DNA of 55,387 nt from Flavobacteriales bacterium (GCA_026418175.1 JAOABX010000013.1:1-55387), one strand, 5' to 3'; shown: positions 8,819-18,313, counted from the first letter of the stretch. Program-made: numbers and translations. Notes: generated from the sequence alone by a model not told the origin.

Positions 8819-9373
8819 ATGAATTTTTCCGTAGAAATAGACAGAGGTAAAATATTATATGCTAATCCGTTTTTACAAGAAACGATTTTCAGGCGCTCTG
8901 TCATTGTTTTAACAGATCACGGTCCGCATGGCACCATGGGTCTCATCATCAATAAGAAACTCGATATTCGGCTAAATCAACTTATCAAAGAAGAAATAAA
9001 AACCGACATAGAAGTTTATCTAGGTGGGCCGGTAGGCCAAAATGCTTTATTTTATCTCCACAACTTAGGCATTACAATTCCAGAAAGTAAGCCGGTAGCT
9101 GATGGGTGGTATTTTGGTGGTGACTTTGAAGTACTTCGTGATAAAATTAACAACCGGGAAGTGGATAAACACGATGTACGTTTTTTTATTGGATATAGTG
9201 GCTGGGGTGAACATCAGCTTGAAACAGAATTACGGGAAGAAAGTTGGGTGATAGATAGTGAAAAACTCTCAAATTTGCTAAATGAACAAGAATCCTGGCA
9301 AAAAAAGATGATTGCATTAGGCGATAAATATGCGCTGTGGGGAACATTTCCAGAAGGCCCTTTTTTGAACTAA
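8819..9373 (+). CDS. YqgE/AlgH family protein
   Basis: A 184-residue protein of the YqgE/AlgH family (DUF179). It shows the family hallmarks: GKILYANPFLQ, RRSVIVLTDH, the GTMGLIINK block (about residues 39-47), a YLGGPV block near 78, and the FIGYSGWGEHQLE block near 120, followed by a WG-F-P ending. The molecular role is not established; AlgH in Pseudomonas was linked to alginate regulation and structural work suggests nucleic acid or ligand binding. Expected to be cytoplasmic. It is divergent from the MORN-like gene and followed by the GT2 gene on the same strand with a 58-base gap. Confidence 0.92.
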   Translation: MNFSVEIDRGKILYANPFLQETIFRRSVIVLTDHGPHGTMGLIINKKLDIRLNQLIKEEIKTDIEVYLGGPVGQNALFYLHNLGITIPESKPVADGWYFGGDFEVLRDKINNREVDKHDVRFFIGYSGWGEHQLETELREESWVIDSEKLSNLLNEQESWQKKMIALGDKYALWGTFPEGPFLN

Positions 9374-9407
9374 ACGATTTAAGTATGGCGATTATCCACG
9401 AGTTTGC

Positions 9408-9415
9408 TACTTTTG
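9408..9415 (+). promoter_or_regulatory. -7 promoter box of the GT2 gene
   Basis: TACTTTTG matches TAnnTTTG and ends 16 bases before the ATG of the GT2 gene. No clear -33 element is visible, so this is a candidate only. Confidence 0.35.
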
Positions 9416-9431
9416 ATTGCCATCTTGAAGT

Positions 9432-10364
9432 ATGAAAATATCTGTTATTATACCGGCATACAATGAGTCAGGGAACATCATTCCACTAACTAATAAGCTT
9501 AATGAAGTACTTATTAACTACCCCAACCGGCAGATATTATTCATAGATGATGGAAGCACTGATAATTCGTTAGAAATATTACAAATGCTGCATCAGCAAG
9601 ACAACCGAATAGGATACATATCATTTTCAAGAAATTTTGGACACCAACATGCCTTGCGTTGTGGCATTGATCATGCTGATGGCGATTGTGTAATTTCGAT
9701 GGATGCAGATTTACAACATCCACCAGAACTTATTCCGGACATGATAAAAAAGTGGATGGAAGGATATGACATTGTTTATACCCAACGAATTGAAGAACAA
9801 GGAATCGGATTTTTTAAAAAAATCACATCAGCCATGTTTTACCATTTGATGAACCGATTAAGCGATGTAACACTTGAGCCGGGCACAGCTGACTTTAGAT
9901 TGCTGGATTGGCGGGTAGCTAATGTGATAAAAAACAGTCATGAACAAGGATTATTTGTTCGAGGTTTTATTTCGTGGATGGGTTTTAAGCAATTCAAAAT
10001 TACATACAGTGCAGCCCCGCGCCATTCAGGAAAAAGCAAATATTCTTTTCGAAAAATGTTGAGTTTTGCCTTGAATGGTATTACATCATTCAGCATAAAA
10101 CCATTGCGTTTTTCTATTATAGCTGGAAGTATTATTTCAGCTTTAGCTTTTGTTTATGCATGTTATGCTATTGTGGTATATTTATTTTACCCTGAAAAAA
10201 TTGTTCCGGGCTGGGCATCTGTATTGGTAAGTGTATTGTTTATCGGAGGAATACAGCTTTTATTTTTAGGTGTGTTGGGCGAATATTTAGGAAAATTATT
10301 CATGCAAGCCAAACAAAGGCCAGGATACATCATTAAAGAATCTTCCATCCATGCAAAATCCTGA
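9432..10364 (+). CDS. GT2 polyprenyl-phosphate glycosyltransferase (DPM1/GtrB-like)
   Basis: A 310-residue family 2 glycosyltransferase. The GT-A domain has IPAYNESGNI at the N-terminus, IDDGSTDNS (about residue 37-45) and the metal-binding MDADLQHPPE motif near residue 91. Two transmembrane helices follow (about 220-255 and 262-285). This architecture is typical of enzymes that load a sugar onto undecaprenyl phosphate at the cytoplasmic face. The product would be the donor for a GT-C enzyme such as the next gene, whose start codon overlaps the end of this one by 14 bases. The sugar is unknown. Confidence 0.88.
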   Translation: MKISVIIPAYNESGNIIPLTNKLNEVLINYPNRQILFIDDGSTDNSLEILQMLHQQDNRIGYISFSRNFGHQHALRCGIDHADGDCVISMDADLQHPPELIPDMIKKWMEGYDIVYTQRIEEQGIGFFKKITSAMFYHLMNRLSDVTLEPGTADFRLLDWRVANVIKNSHEQGLFVRGFISWMGFKQFKITYSAAPRHSGKSKYSFRKMLSFALNGITSFSIKPLRFSIIAGSIISALAFVYACYAIVVYLFYPEKIVPGWASVLVSVLFIGGIQLLFLGVLGEYLGKLFMQAKQRPGYIIKESSIHAKS

Positions 10365-11928
10365 ACCAAGCAGGTTTAAACAACCGGAAGTATTTATATA
10401 CAGCATTGCCATCGCATTACTGTTTTTGCTCATGAAGGGCTATGAATTCAACAGTGGCGATCAAGCTGAACATTTGCCTTTAGTTTATAAAAAACTACAA
10501 CCTGAATTATATCCTCACGATTATTTTGTAAAAGCAAATCAAGGCAACTATACGGTACGTTTTTTTTATGTAGAAACAGTGTATTTCTTTTCAAAGATTT
10601 TGGGAGTTGACGTTGCTGTATTTTTACTCACCATTCTTTGTATCAGCTTAAGTGCCTGGGCATTCTGGATTATAGGTTATACCTTATCAGGGAACTGTAT
10701 GGCAGGTTATTTATCTCCACCGCTCGTTTTATTGGTTTTTTATAATTATTTCAGCTTGGGTACTAATTTCATTCAAGAAAATTTGTTGGTAAGCGGATCA
10801 TTTGGTTTAGCTTTTACTGCATTAAGTATTGCCTGGTTTGTCATGCAGAAGTTTCGGGGAGCATTTTTATGGCTGGGCATCGCAGGTTTATTTCATGTAA
10901 TGTTTGCATTTAATATGTTTCTCATACTCTTTAGTGCATATGTTTTTCTTTACCGCAAACTTCGACCAAGTTCTGAAATAATTATTTTAAGTGGTATTTT
11001 CATCACACTTTCATCTGCCATGCTGATTCCCATGATTTTTAAACAACTTTATGATTCATATACATACAATCACAACTTGTATTATAAAATACAATACATT
11101 TTTCGGAATTATCATCATTTTATGCCCTCGTTGTTTAAAACCACACATTATATCAAGTTCATTGCAATTTCAATTTGTGGAATTGTTTTAATAGAGTTAG
11201 TAAGAACACACGAAAAAGCATTTCTACGATACTTTTATTTCATCGTGTGGTTGGGGTTTATAGGGTATTGGATAGGTTTAGAACATTTGCAATGGATGGC
11301 CATAGGAAAAACCCAATGGCCAAAAGGAACTACCCTTTGGATTTCAATGTTCAGTGCTATTTTATTTGCAATTGTTATTTCAGAAATTCTAAATGGCAAA
11401 TTATTAACTCATATTACACGTGGAATGATAATAATTATATCATTGCTAATAATAATTCCATCGCTAATTATCATCACTCATTCTGCCTGTATACCTGTAC
11501 ATGCATTGCAAGGAAAATATAAATTCATGAAATATAGGATGGATGATTTGGGAAAGATGCACCGTTGGATAGAAAAAAATACCGCCACTGATGCTTTATT
11601 TTTAGTACCTGCTACCAATGACCGGTTTCAATGTGAAGCCAAGCGAAGCATTGTAAGCGGATACCGTGCCATTATTCATGAACCTTGGTTTATGATGCCT
11701 TGGTTTAAAAACTTTTGCACTATTTATCATGTAACCCTGGAAGATGGGTTAACTCAAAATGTTTATAATATATTGGATGAACGATACAATACGTTTAATT
11801 TAAAAAATAATCCCAACGCTAATTATCCTATTAATTACCGGCTGGTAAATACTTCCACCTGCAAGTATTTAAAGGAACTGGGACAACCTGTGCATGTAGA
11901 AGGAAATTGGGGATTATATTACTATTAA
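10351..11928 (+). CDS. Polytopic membrane protein, possible GT-C glycosyltransferase
   Basis: A 525-residue protein with about ten or eleven hydrophobic helices up to residue ~385 and a soluble C-terminal domain of about 130 residues. The N-terminal loop after the first helix carries GDQAEHLP, reminiscent of the acidic first-loop motif of GT-C enzymes. The C-terminal part (MHRWIEKNTATDALFLVP onward) resembles the DUF6798 type of membrane protein. Translational overlap with the upstream GT2 gene argues that the two work as a donor-synthase and transferase pair, but no catalytic assignment can be made. It converges on the tolC gene, nine bases away. Confidence 0.6.
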   Translation: MQNPEPSRFKQPEVFIYSIAIALLFLLMKGYEFNSGDQAEHLPLVYKKLQPELYPHDYFVKANQGNYTVRFFYVETVYFFSKILGVDVAVFLLTILCISLSAWAFWIIGYTLSGNCMAGYLSPPLVLLVFYNYFSLGTNFIQENLLVSGSFGLAFTALSIAWFVMQKFRGAFLWLGIAGLFHVMFAFNMFLILFSAYVFLYRKLRPSSEIIILSGIFITLSSAMLIPMIFKQLYDSYTYNHNLYYKIQYIFRNYHHFMPSLFKTTHYIKFIAISICGIVLIELVRTHEKAFLRYFYFIVWLGFIGYWIGLEHLQWMAIGKTQWPKGTTLWISMFSAILFAIVISEILNGKLLTHITRGMIIIISLLIIIPSLIIITHSACIPVHALQGKYKFMKYRMDDLGKMHRWIEKNTATDALFLVPATNDRFQCEAKRSIVSGYRAIIHEPWFMMPWFKNFCTIYHVTLEDGLTQNVYNILDERYNTFNLKNNPNANYPINYRLVNTSTCKYLKELGQPVHVEGNWGLYYY

Positions 11929-11937
11929 TATACCATG

Positions 11938-13326
11938 CTAAAACAATAAACGACCGGTAGATTGCATAAGGCCGTAATAAGCTTTATTATATTTACCGAT
12001 GATTTCATAAAGTTTTAATTCTGCTTCAATCAATTTAAGTTCACGAGCATTCACCAGAAACACGGAGCTCTCTCCCAACTCAAACTTAGACAATTCAGCT
12101 AAAAATAACATTCTGTAATTTGCAAACATTTGCTGATACAACGATACCTGTTCGGTATAATTCACAAATTCGTTGTAATATGCTTTGATTTTATTAGCCA
12201 CTTGCAATGATTTAGATTCTAATTTATATTGGTTTTCTAGAATTTTTACGCGGGTCATACCCAAACTTCCACGAGCTTCACGAAGTGGAATAGGAATTTT
12301 AAAATCAACACCAAACTTATAATTATCCGTAAAAAACACTATTTGATTTGGATTGTATAAAAAATTATAATTTACATCCAATTGCGGAAATAGTTTAGAT
12401 ATCTTTAACTTTCTTTCTACTTCCAGCATATCGCCTTTCATAGCAATTAATCGTATTTCAGGATGATAATCATTCAAATTTGCCAGTGAAGCAGTAAGGC
12501 TGTCTTGTGTCCATTCACGTTTTGCAGCCAAGGTAATCATACTGGCTGGAAACACATTATCGCGTAACTCAGCCGGCTTTTCATCGTCAGTCCATAAAAA
12601 ATTACTTAGTTGATACCGGGCATTGGTATATTCAATTTGAGCCTGTAATAATCCAGCTTCACGTGATTGCAATAAAAGGTATGCTTCCAATGTATCTACA
12701 GCTGGCCGATCCCCTTGCTGAAAGCTAATTTTAATTCCATTGAATCGAATTTTTGCTAATTCTGCTGCATTTTGAAATATTTTATATTGCGCATATGAAA
12801 CTGACCATTCCACATACGCTTTTACTGCTTCATAATACAATTCATTTAAATAAAGTATTTGTTCATACACACTGGCCTGGTTAAATATTTTTGCTTGTTT
12901 TAGAGCAGCTCTTCGTTCATCCATGTATAAGCCTTTCCCCAGTGTAACTGCTACACCGGCCTGCGGCAAACCTATATCAGGAAAAGTACGAGATGGATCT
13001 AAGTATGTACCGGCCGCATATTGATAACCACCCTGAAACGTAATTCCATACCAGGTAGGTATTTGTAGTTTGCTCTCTAAAATCATCCAATAATTTTTGG
13101 AATCAAAACTTTTTTGGTCATACATTGCCCCCAGCACCGGATCGAAACCACCACGGGCCATGCGTAAATTTTGTTTTGCAAACTGTGGAATCAAAGCACC
13201 TTGCTTGGCTACCGGATGATAATTTTTTACAGCCAGCATAAACTGTTCAAAGGTAAGCGTATCGGGTTGTGAATATAACACAACCCCATGCATACTGAAT
13301 ATAAACAACAATACAAGCCTTTTCAT
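11938..13326 (-). CDS. TolC-family outer membrane channel
   Basis: A 462-residue outer membrane efflux protein with a signal peptide (residues 1-19, ending in SQ) and two homologous, largely helical halves, each with long heptad-rich segments. This is the TolC layout: a trimeric beta-barrel with a periplasmic helical tunnel. It is the last gene of the minus-strand operon ABC exporter - HlyD - TolC; its ATG shares one base with the HlyD stop codon. Hence it most likely serves that exporter rather than an RND pump. The conserved ESSVFLVNARELKL near the C-terminus resembles the family's GxxxxxVLDAQ-type end. Confidence 0.88.
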   Translation of the reverse strand: MKRLVLLFIFSMHGVVLYSQPDTLTFEQFMLAVKNYHPVAKQGALIPQFAKQNLRMARGGFDPVLGAMYDQKSFDSKNYWMILESKLQIPTWYGITFQGGYQYAAGTYLDPSRTFPDIGLPQAGVAVTLGKGLYMDERRAALKQAKIFNQASVYEQILYLNELYYEAVKAYVEWSVSYAQYKIFQNAAELAKIRFNGIKISFQQGDRPAVDTLEAYLLLQSREAGLLQAQIEYTNARYQLSNFLWTDDEKPAELRDNVFPASMITLAAKREWTQDSLTASLANLNDYHPEIRLIAMKGDMLEVERKLKISKLFPQLDVNYNFLYNPNQIVFFTDNYKFGVDFKIPIPLREARGSLGMTRVKILENQYKLESKSLQVANKIKAYYNEFVNYTEQVSLYQQMFANYRMLFLAELSKFELGESSVFLVNARELKLIEAELKLYEIIGKYNKAYYGLMQSTGRLLF

Positions 13327-14681
13327 TATTTTTCTTTTTTAACAGGCTTATCTTCCGGCTGATAAAAATTAGGTGGGAAACCGTTAATTCTTCGCCATAT
13401 TTCATACCATACCGGCACATCATTTAGCAGTGCTATTCCCTGCGCACCGGCTCCAACACGAATTTCTTTAGGCCAGGGATGTTCGTCAGGGTCGGGTTTA
13501 ACCAAAATGCGATACTTCCCGTTAGGGCTAATATCGCTATCAATAGCAGCAACCCTTCCTCCAAAAGTACCGTAAGAAACTCCTGGCCAACCAGAAAATA
13601 CAATGGTAGGCCATCCATCAAAGATCACTCGAACTTTTTTGTTGATTTTCATTAAAGGTACATCTACCGGATTGATATATAATTCTACTGCCAGTTGTGG
13701 ATTCAATGCTGTAATGGTAGCAATGGGTTCATCAGCTTTTACATTTTCGCCAATTCCCGACTTAAATATTTTTACGATTTGACCATCGCGGGGAGCCGTT
13801 ATGTACCAATATCTTGAACGAATGCTGTAATTTGCGTATTGATTGTTTAGTTTAGCTATTTCTTCATCTGTTTTGAAAAGCTCAGAATTAGCCGACTGTA
13901 TATCGGATTCAATTTTAAAAATCTTAGAAAAATATTCTGCTTCAATAGCATTGAGATCAATCATCGCATTAATGAGTTCCTGCTGAGCATTGGCCAACTT
14001 ATTTTCTGCTGCAACCATTTTAGCGGCTGTTTCCTGCTTTTTGTTTCGACGGTCTTCTAAATCTTTAAGCGATATAATACCTTGTTCTGAATACATTTTT
14101 TCAGCCCGCTTGTACTGTTCTTCAGCTATTTTATAAGCCACCTTGGCCGCTTCTACTTCGGCACTATCAATGGCTATTTTTTGGCGAGCAATTCTTACTT
14201 TATTTTGTGCCTGGTTTAATTTTAAATCTAGGTTTTTACGTTCAGCCTGAATTTGCTTTTCCAAGCTGAGTATCTTTTTCTGGTAGGCTTCTCCCATGGA
14301 TTCTTTGGCTACTAGCTGCTCTTTTGTACGAACTAGTAATTGAGGATCCCAATACTGATCTTTTATTTCAGAAATAAACACGATGGTATCGCCGGCTTTT
14401 ACAGTATCACCTTCGCGAACATACCATTTTTCAATTCGGCCATCTATACGTGAATGTAATTCCTGCGGACGATCTTCCGGGGTTAACGTAGTTGTTCTTC
14501 CTTTAGCACGTATGTTCTGTGTCCAAGGAACAAACATAAACAAGATAAGAAATACTAACATCCCCAACAACCAATAGGTTAGTTTTTCAGCTGCTCCGGG
14601 ATTCGTAATATGCCCAAACGCCCCAAATCGACGGGACTGCACTTTACTTAAAGGAATCCTGTTCTTGGTTACATTTAGCAT
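13326..14681 (-). CDS. HlyD-family periplasmic adaptor
   Basis: A 451-residue membrane fusion protein. A single N-terminal transmembrane helix (about residues 35-52) is followed by a first half-lipoyl segment (RIDGRIEKWYVREGDTVKAGD), a long coiled coil (about 100-275, rich in Glu, Lys and Ala), the second half-lipoyl segment (APRDGQIVKIFKSGIGENV) and a beta-barrel domain. This bridges an inner-membrane ABC exporter to a TolC channel in type I secretion. Its start overlaps the ABC gene stop by seven bases and its stop overlaps the tolC start, so the three genes are translationally coupled. Confidence 0.9.
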   Translation of the reverse strand: MLNVTKNRIPLSKVQSRRFGAFGHITNPGAAEKLTYWLLGMLVFLILFMFVPWTQNIRAKGRTTTLTPEDRPQELHSRIDGRIEKWYVREGDTVKAGDTIVFISEIKDQYWDPQLLVRTKEQLVAKESMGEAYQKKILSLEKQIQAERKNLDLKLNQAQNKVRIARQKIAIDSAEVEAAKVAYKIAEEQYKRAEKMYSEQGIISLKDLEDRRNKKQETAAKMVAAENKLANAQQELINAMIDLNAIEAEYFSKIFKIESDIQSANSELFKTDEEIAKLNNQYANYSIRSRYWYITAPRDGQIVKIFKSGIGENVKADEPIATITALNPQLAVELYINPVDVPLMKINKKVRVIFDGWPTIVFSGWPGVSYGTFGGRVAAIDSDISPNGKYRILVKPDPDEHPWPKEIRVGAGAQGIALLNDVPVWYEIWRRINGFPPNFYQPEDKPVKKEK

Positions 14682-16864
14682 ATTCTAGATTTAAAGATAT
14701 GGGGGAATTTATTCAATAATTCCAATTCATTGTAAGCGTCGAAATAGCATACTTTTCCATTTTCTAAAACCAACACCTTATCGCATTTGGAAGCAAAGTT
14801 CAAATCGTTAGAAACTGCAAGCACAGTCATGCTAGTTGTTTTGCCGGTAAGTAATTGCAATACCTGATCTTTTTGTGCTTGATCAAATACATCCAAAAAA
14901 TCTTCAAGCAACAAGAGTTTAGGACGTTCGGCGAGACAGCGAGCTAATACTATTTTACGTAATTCTCCAGAAGGAATGCTTCGGTCATCTGGAATTAATA
15001 CCGTTTCAAATCCTTTGGGCAATGATTGAATAAAGGGTTTAAGACCGGTTATCTCTACAGCCCATTGCACATTATCCCACGTTATATTTTTTCTTCCAAC
15101 GGTAATATTATCATAAACTGACCCTTTAAAAATCATTTCATTAGAAAAATTTTCAGCCACATAATCATGCAGGCTACGAAGGTTAATGTTGTTCATAGGG
15201 ATTCCATTGAACGTAATGACTCCCTGATAATTTTCATACAATCCACCAATTAACCCCAACAAGGTACTTTTTCCTGAACCACTGCGCCCTGAAATGCAAA
15301 TCACCTCCCCTGGATTTACTTTTAAAGTAACATCATCCAGAATTAAATTATTTGTAATGCAAGATTTATACGTAAGATGATTTACTTCTATTTCAATACC
15401 TGAGCCAGTATCAATCAAATTAAAATCTACTCCATCTTCACGCTCTAGTTCCAAATCTGTCACATTCCCAATTTTCTCAACCGCAGTAATCATATCATAG
15501 ATATTCTCCATGGATAAAATTACTTTCTCTACAGAGTTTAATATTAAAATGATTATAATCTCGGCTGCTACAAATTGCCCGATGTTAATTTGTTCATTCA
15601 TTACCAAGGTGCTTCCTAATATCAATAAACCGCCGGTAATAATAGTTTTAAATAAAATGATAAAAGCATACTGATTTACCAAAGCCCTGAATTTTTCTTT
15701 CCTGGCACCTAAATAATTAGTTACATAATAATCGGAACGTTCAATGGGCAAATTTGTATTACCAGCCAATTTAAAGATTCGCATGGTACGGGCCAATTCT
15801 TCCAGCCACCAGGCTGTTTCGTATTTATACTTTGACTCTTTCAAACTCGCTGTAAGAACTCTGGGGCTAGTAATACGAAAAATTAAAAAGATAAATGCAG
15901 ATAATACTAGACTCAAAAACACAAATGCCGGATGATAAAATGATAACAACAATAATCCAAAAATTATTTGGAGCAAAGCGGTAGAAAAATCAATTAACAA
16001 TTTGGGCAATCCTTTTTGAATAGTAAGTGTATCAAAGAATCGGTTCATTAACTCCGGGGCATATGTATTGGTCAATGCATCAAGCTTGATACGTGGGATG
16101 CGATAAGCAAACTCAAAGGTAGAACGTACAAAAACCCGCTGTTGCATTGCTTCCACTATCCATTGTTGCATAATGGTGAGCACTCCTGAAAATATCACAC
16201 CTAATATCACTAAGGTTACCAATACAATTAATGATGTAGAAATTTGAGCTCCCATCACCAAACCAATAATGGCCTGAACCCCAACAGGTAGTGAAAGGCT
16301 CATCAATCCATTAATTACAGCATAGATGTAGAGATAAATAATATCCCTTCGCTCTACTTTTAGTAATCTAAAAAAACGTTGTACTGGAGTATATTTTTTT
16401 TCTATAATTGGCTTAGTATTCAAATTTCCACCAAAGATGGAAATGTGTTTAACCGGCACGATAACTACAAATTTTCCTTCGTGCTGATAAAAATCATCCA
16501 AGTGAATTTGTCGAACAGAAACTACATCTTCCTGTACAATGTGAGAAAATTTATGTATCCTGATTTTTTTTCTCTTATATGGTTCTAAATAAACCAGAAT
16601 ATCCAATGATTTTCCAAACAACAATACCGGTTCTTCCAGGTCGTTAATTACAGCATATAATTCATCAGCTGTAAGCTGAAAAGGAGTATAGGTTATTCCT
16701 ATTCGGCTTCCATGCTCAAAAAGCATGGATTGTATATCTATTATATTATCAAGCTTATTAACAGTATCAAGATGAATAAACGTTTTATCGGGAATTTGAT
16801 AGCCTTCCTTCGCAATTTTTTGTTCAAGAAAATCAATGTATTTTAAAATAACTTCCCGTTGCAT
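14675..16864 (-). CDS. Type I secretion ABC exporter with degenerate C39-like N-terminus and altered NBD motifs
   Basis: A 729-residue fused exporter. Residues 1-150 look like a catalytically dead C39-type domain: no N-terminal Cys, but a LDILVYLEPYKRKKIRI core aligned to the peptidase fold, as in HlyB-like exporters. The six-helix membrane domain follows (about 180-470), then the ATPase. Walker A is intact (GRSGSGKST, 526-534). The signature is SIPSGEL (629-635). Walker B ends LLLLED (650-655), so Asp-Glu is reversed to Glu-Asp; no Gln is seen in the Q-loop (about 570-576); and the H-loop position carries Ser (AVSND, about 685). It heads the export operon. Substrate unknown; no small precursor peptide gene is seen nearby. 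Confidence 0.85.
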   Translation of the reverse strand: MQREVILKYIDFLEQKIAKEGYQIPDKTFIHLDTVNKLDNIIDIQSMLFEHGSRIGITYTPFQLTADELYAVINDLEEPVLLFGKSLDILVYLEPYKRKKIRIHKFSHIVQEDVVSVRQIHLDDFYQHEGKFVVIVPVKHISIFGGNLNTKPIIEKKYTPVQRFFRLLKVERRDIIYLYIYAVINGLMSLSLPVGVQAIIGLVMGAQISTSLIVLVTLVILGVIFSGVLTIMQQWIVEAMQQRVFVRSTFEFAYRIPRIKLDALTNTYAPELMNRFFDTLTIQKGLPKLLIDFSTALLQIIFGLLLLSFYHPAFVFLSLVLSAFIFLIFRITSPRVLTASLKESKYKYETAWWLEELARTMRIFKLAGNTNLPIERSDYYVTNYLGARKEKFRALVNQYAFIILFKTIITGGLLILGSTLVMNEQINIGQFVAAEIIIILILNSVEKVILSMENIYDMITAVEKIGNVTDLELEREDGVDFNLIDTGSGIEIEVNHLTYKSCITNNLILDDVTLKVNPGEVICISGRSGSGKSTLLGLIGGLYENYQGVITFNGIPMNNINLRSLHDYVAENFSNEMIFKGSVYDNITVGRKNITWDNVQWAVEITGLKPFIQSLPKGFETVLIPDDRSIPSGELRKIVLARCLAERPKLLLLEDFLDVFDQAQKDQVLQLLTGKTTSMTVLAVSNDLNFASKCDKVLVLENGKVCYFDAYNELELLNKFPHIFKSRIC

Positions 16865-16929
16865 GTTTTCATCTACATAATAATCATCACGTTTCTAAAC
16901 AATGGAATACATACTAAGTTTATATTTCA

Positions 16930-16937
16930 CAAAAATA
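16930..16937 (-). promoter_or_regulatory. Candidate -7 box of the ABC-HlyD-TolC operon
   Basis: TATTTTTG on the minus strand, 65 bases upstream of the ABC exporter ATG, matches TAnnTTTG. A TTTG lies 14 bases further upstream (16952-16955), closer than usual. Candidate only. Confidence 0.3.
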
Positions 16938-16999
16938 TCATTCTACATATACAAAACACTCAATCATTGAATGTTAATATCATTTAACTGCTCTACACA

Positions 17000-18313
17000 T
17001 CAAAAAAACCTGAATCCACCGCCAATTCCAGGCCAAATAGCAAACTGAAAGTCTCCAAATTTACCATACGCAGTTCGAAAAGTAGGAGCAAGCTCTATTC
17101 CGTTCTTTCCATTTACTAAGTTATTATTATCGGATAAAATCATATTTATCATGGGCCCGATAAATAATGCTACCCGTCTGTGCAAGCTAAAACCAGCCAT
17201 AAATCGCGACTGATTTAGAAGGGTCATTTTACCTTTCCCCAATGAAATAGGTTCGTTGATATGTACTAATGAAATTGAATTATCAACATCTACATAAAAA
17301 CGTTTACTGATAGATATATGAGTTCCAATACCCCAACCAGTAGTCCAGAAAATATTTTCATTAAATGGGTTAATTCCAAAATTAAGCATGGAATATATTC
17401 TTCGCCCACCTGTTTTAATGGCAATATTAAACGACTGTAATTCGCCCCCCCAAAGTTCCAGTTTATTATACCCCCGTTTAACTATGTTTATTAAACCAAT
17501 TGTAGCAACTGAGCTATCGCCCGAATAATTAACCAGTCCGACCTGTAATGCACCACTTTTACGGGCTATGTTAACTATACCCCCTTGAAATGCATTACTT
17601 ATACCAGTGTAATTAAACAATCCTGCCTGAATACCGGCTATCTCGGGAGCCAAGTTGATAGAACTCAGTTGAAAGCCCTGTGAACTTTTAGCATAATTAG
17701 CCAAAAAGGAAAATTGAACACCCACATGGTTCTGCCTGGCATAATTTATCGTAGCGGAAAATTGAATACCATATGCATTTTCACGAACAGTATTAGGCCC
17801 TAAAGCAAACTGATGACCATACATACTTTTTTGTGCATGATTCCAAAGATGACTTAGTTGAGCACCATACACATTGCCCCATGAGGTATTGCCAAACCAT
17901 GAAAATTGAAATCCCGTAAAATCGCCATGGTTGTGTGTCCACAAACCTGAAAGCTGAAATCCTTTGGTGGAAGCAAGGTTAACGTTAGTGAGCAGCCCTA
18001 CCTGAAACCCGTTGAAAGGCCCTTTCACCACATTCACACCACCCACCTGCATGCCGTTGAATTTACCTAAAGTGATATTGCTAATTGGCCCTATTTCTAC
18101 CCCATTTATCCCACCCGTAATACCATTGAATACATTGAGTGAAAAATGATATGTTTTAACTTTAGATGATTTCCAAGATGTACCTAGTGGATAGAATAAA
18201 CTGGCTTGTACAAATCCATTTTTAGGAAGAGAGTCAAGTGTTTGTGCTATTACAAGCTCATGGGAAAATATAAATATTACTATTAATAATATGCCTATAA
18301 GCTGAACTTTCAT
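17000..18313 (-). CDS. LA_2272-like surface repeat protein
   Basis: A 437-residue exported protein. I place the start at the ATG at 18313, which gives a clean signal peptide (MKVQLIGILLIV... ending VIAQ); the frame is open to 18382 but the extra 23 residues lack sense. The middle (about residues 45-260) consists of degenerate ~20-residue repeats of the form NGFQVGLLTN / FQLSGLWNHA, the pattern seen in LA_2272-type surface repeat proteins of Leptospira and Bacteroidota, probably a beta-helix or barrel-associated stack. The C-terminal third (VALFIGPMINMIL..., GIGGGFRFF) looks like outer-membrane beta strands ending in Phe. Function unknown. Confidence 0.7.
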   Translation of the reverse strand: MKVQLIGILLIVIFIFSHELVIAQTLDSLPKNGFVQASLFYPLGTSWKSSKVKTYHFSLNVFNGITGGINGVEIGPISNITLGKFNGMQVGGVNVVKGPFNGFQVGLLTNVNLASTKGFQLSGLWTHNHGDFTGFQFSWFGNTSWGNVYGAQLSHLWNHAQKSMYGHQFALGPNTVRENAYGIQFSATINYARQNHVGVQFSFLANYAKSSQGFQLSSINLAPEIAGIQAGLFNYTGISNAFQGGIVNIARKSGALQVGLVNYSGDSSVATIGLINIVKRGYNKLELWGGELQSFNIAIKTGGRRIYSMLNFGINPFNENIFWTTGWGIGTHISISKRFYVDVDNSISLVHINEPISLGKGKMTLLNQSRFMAGFSLHRRVALFIGPMINMILSDNNNLVNGKNGIELAPTFRTAYGKFGDFQFAIWPGIGGGFRFF

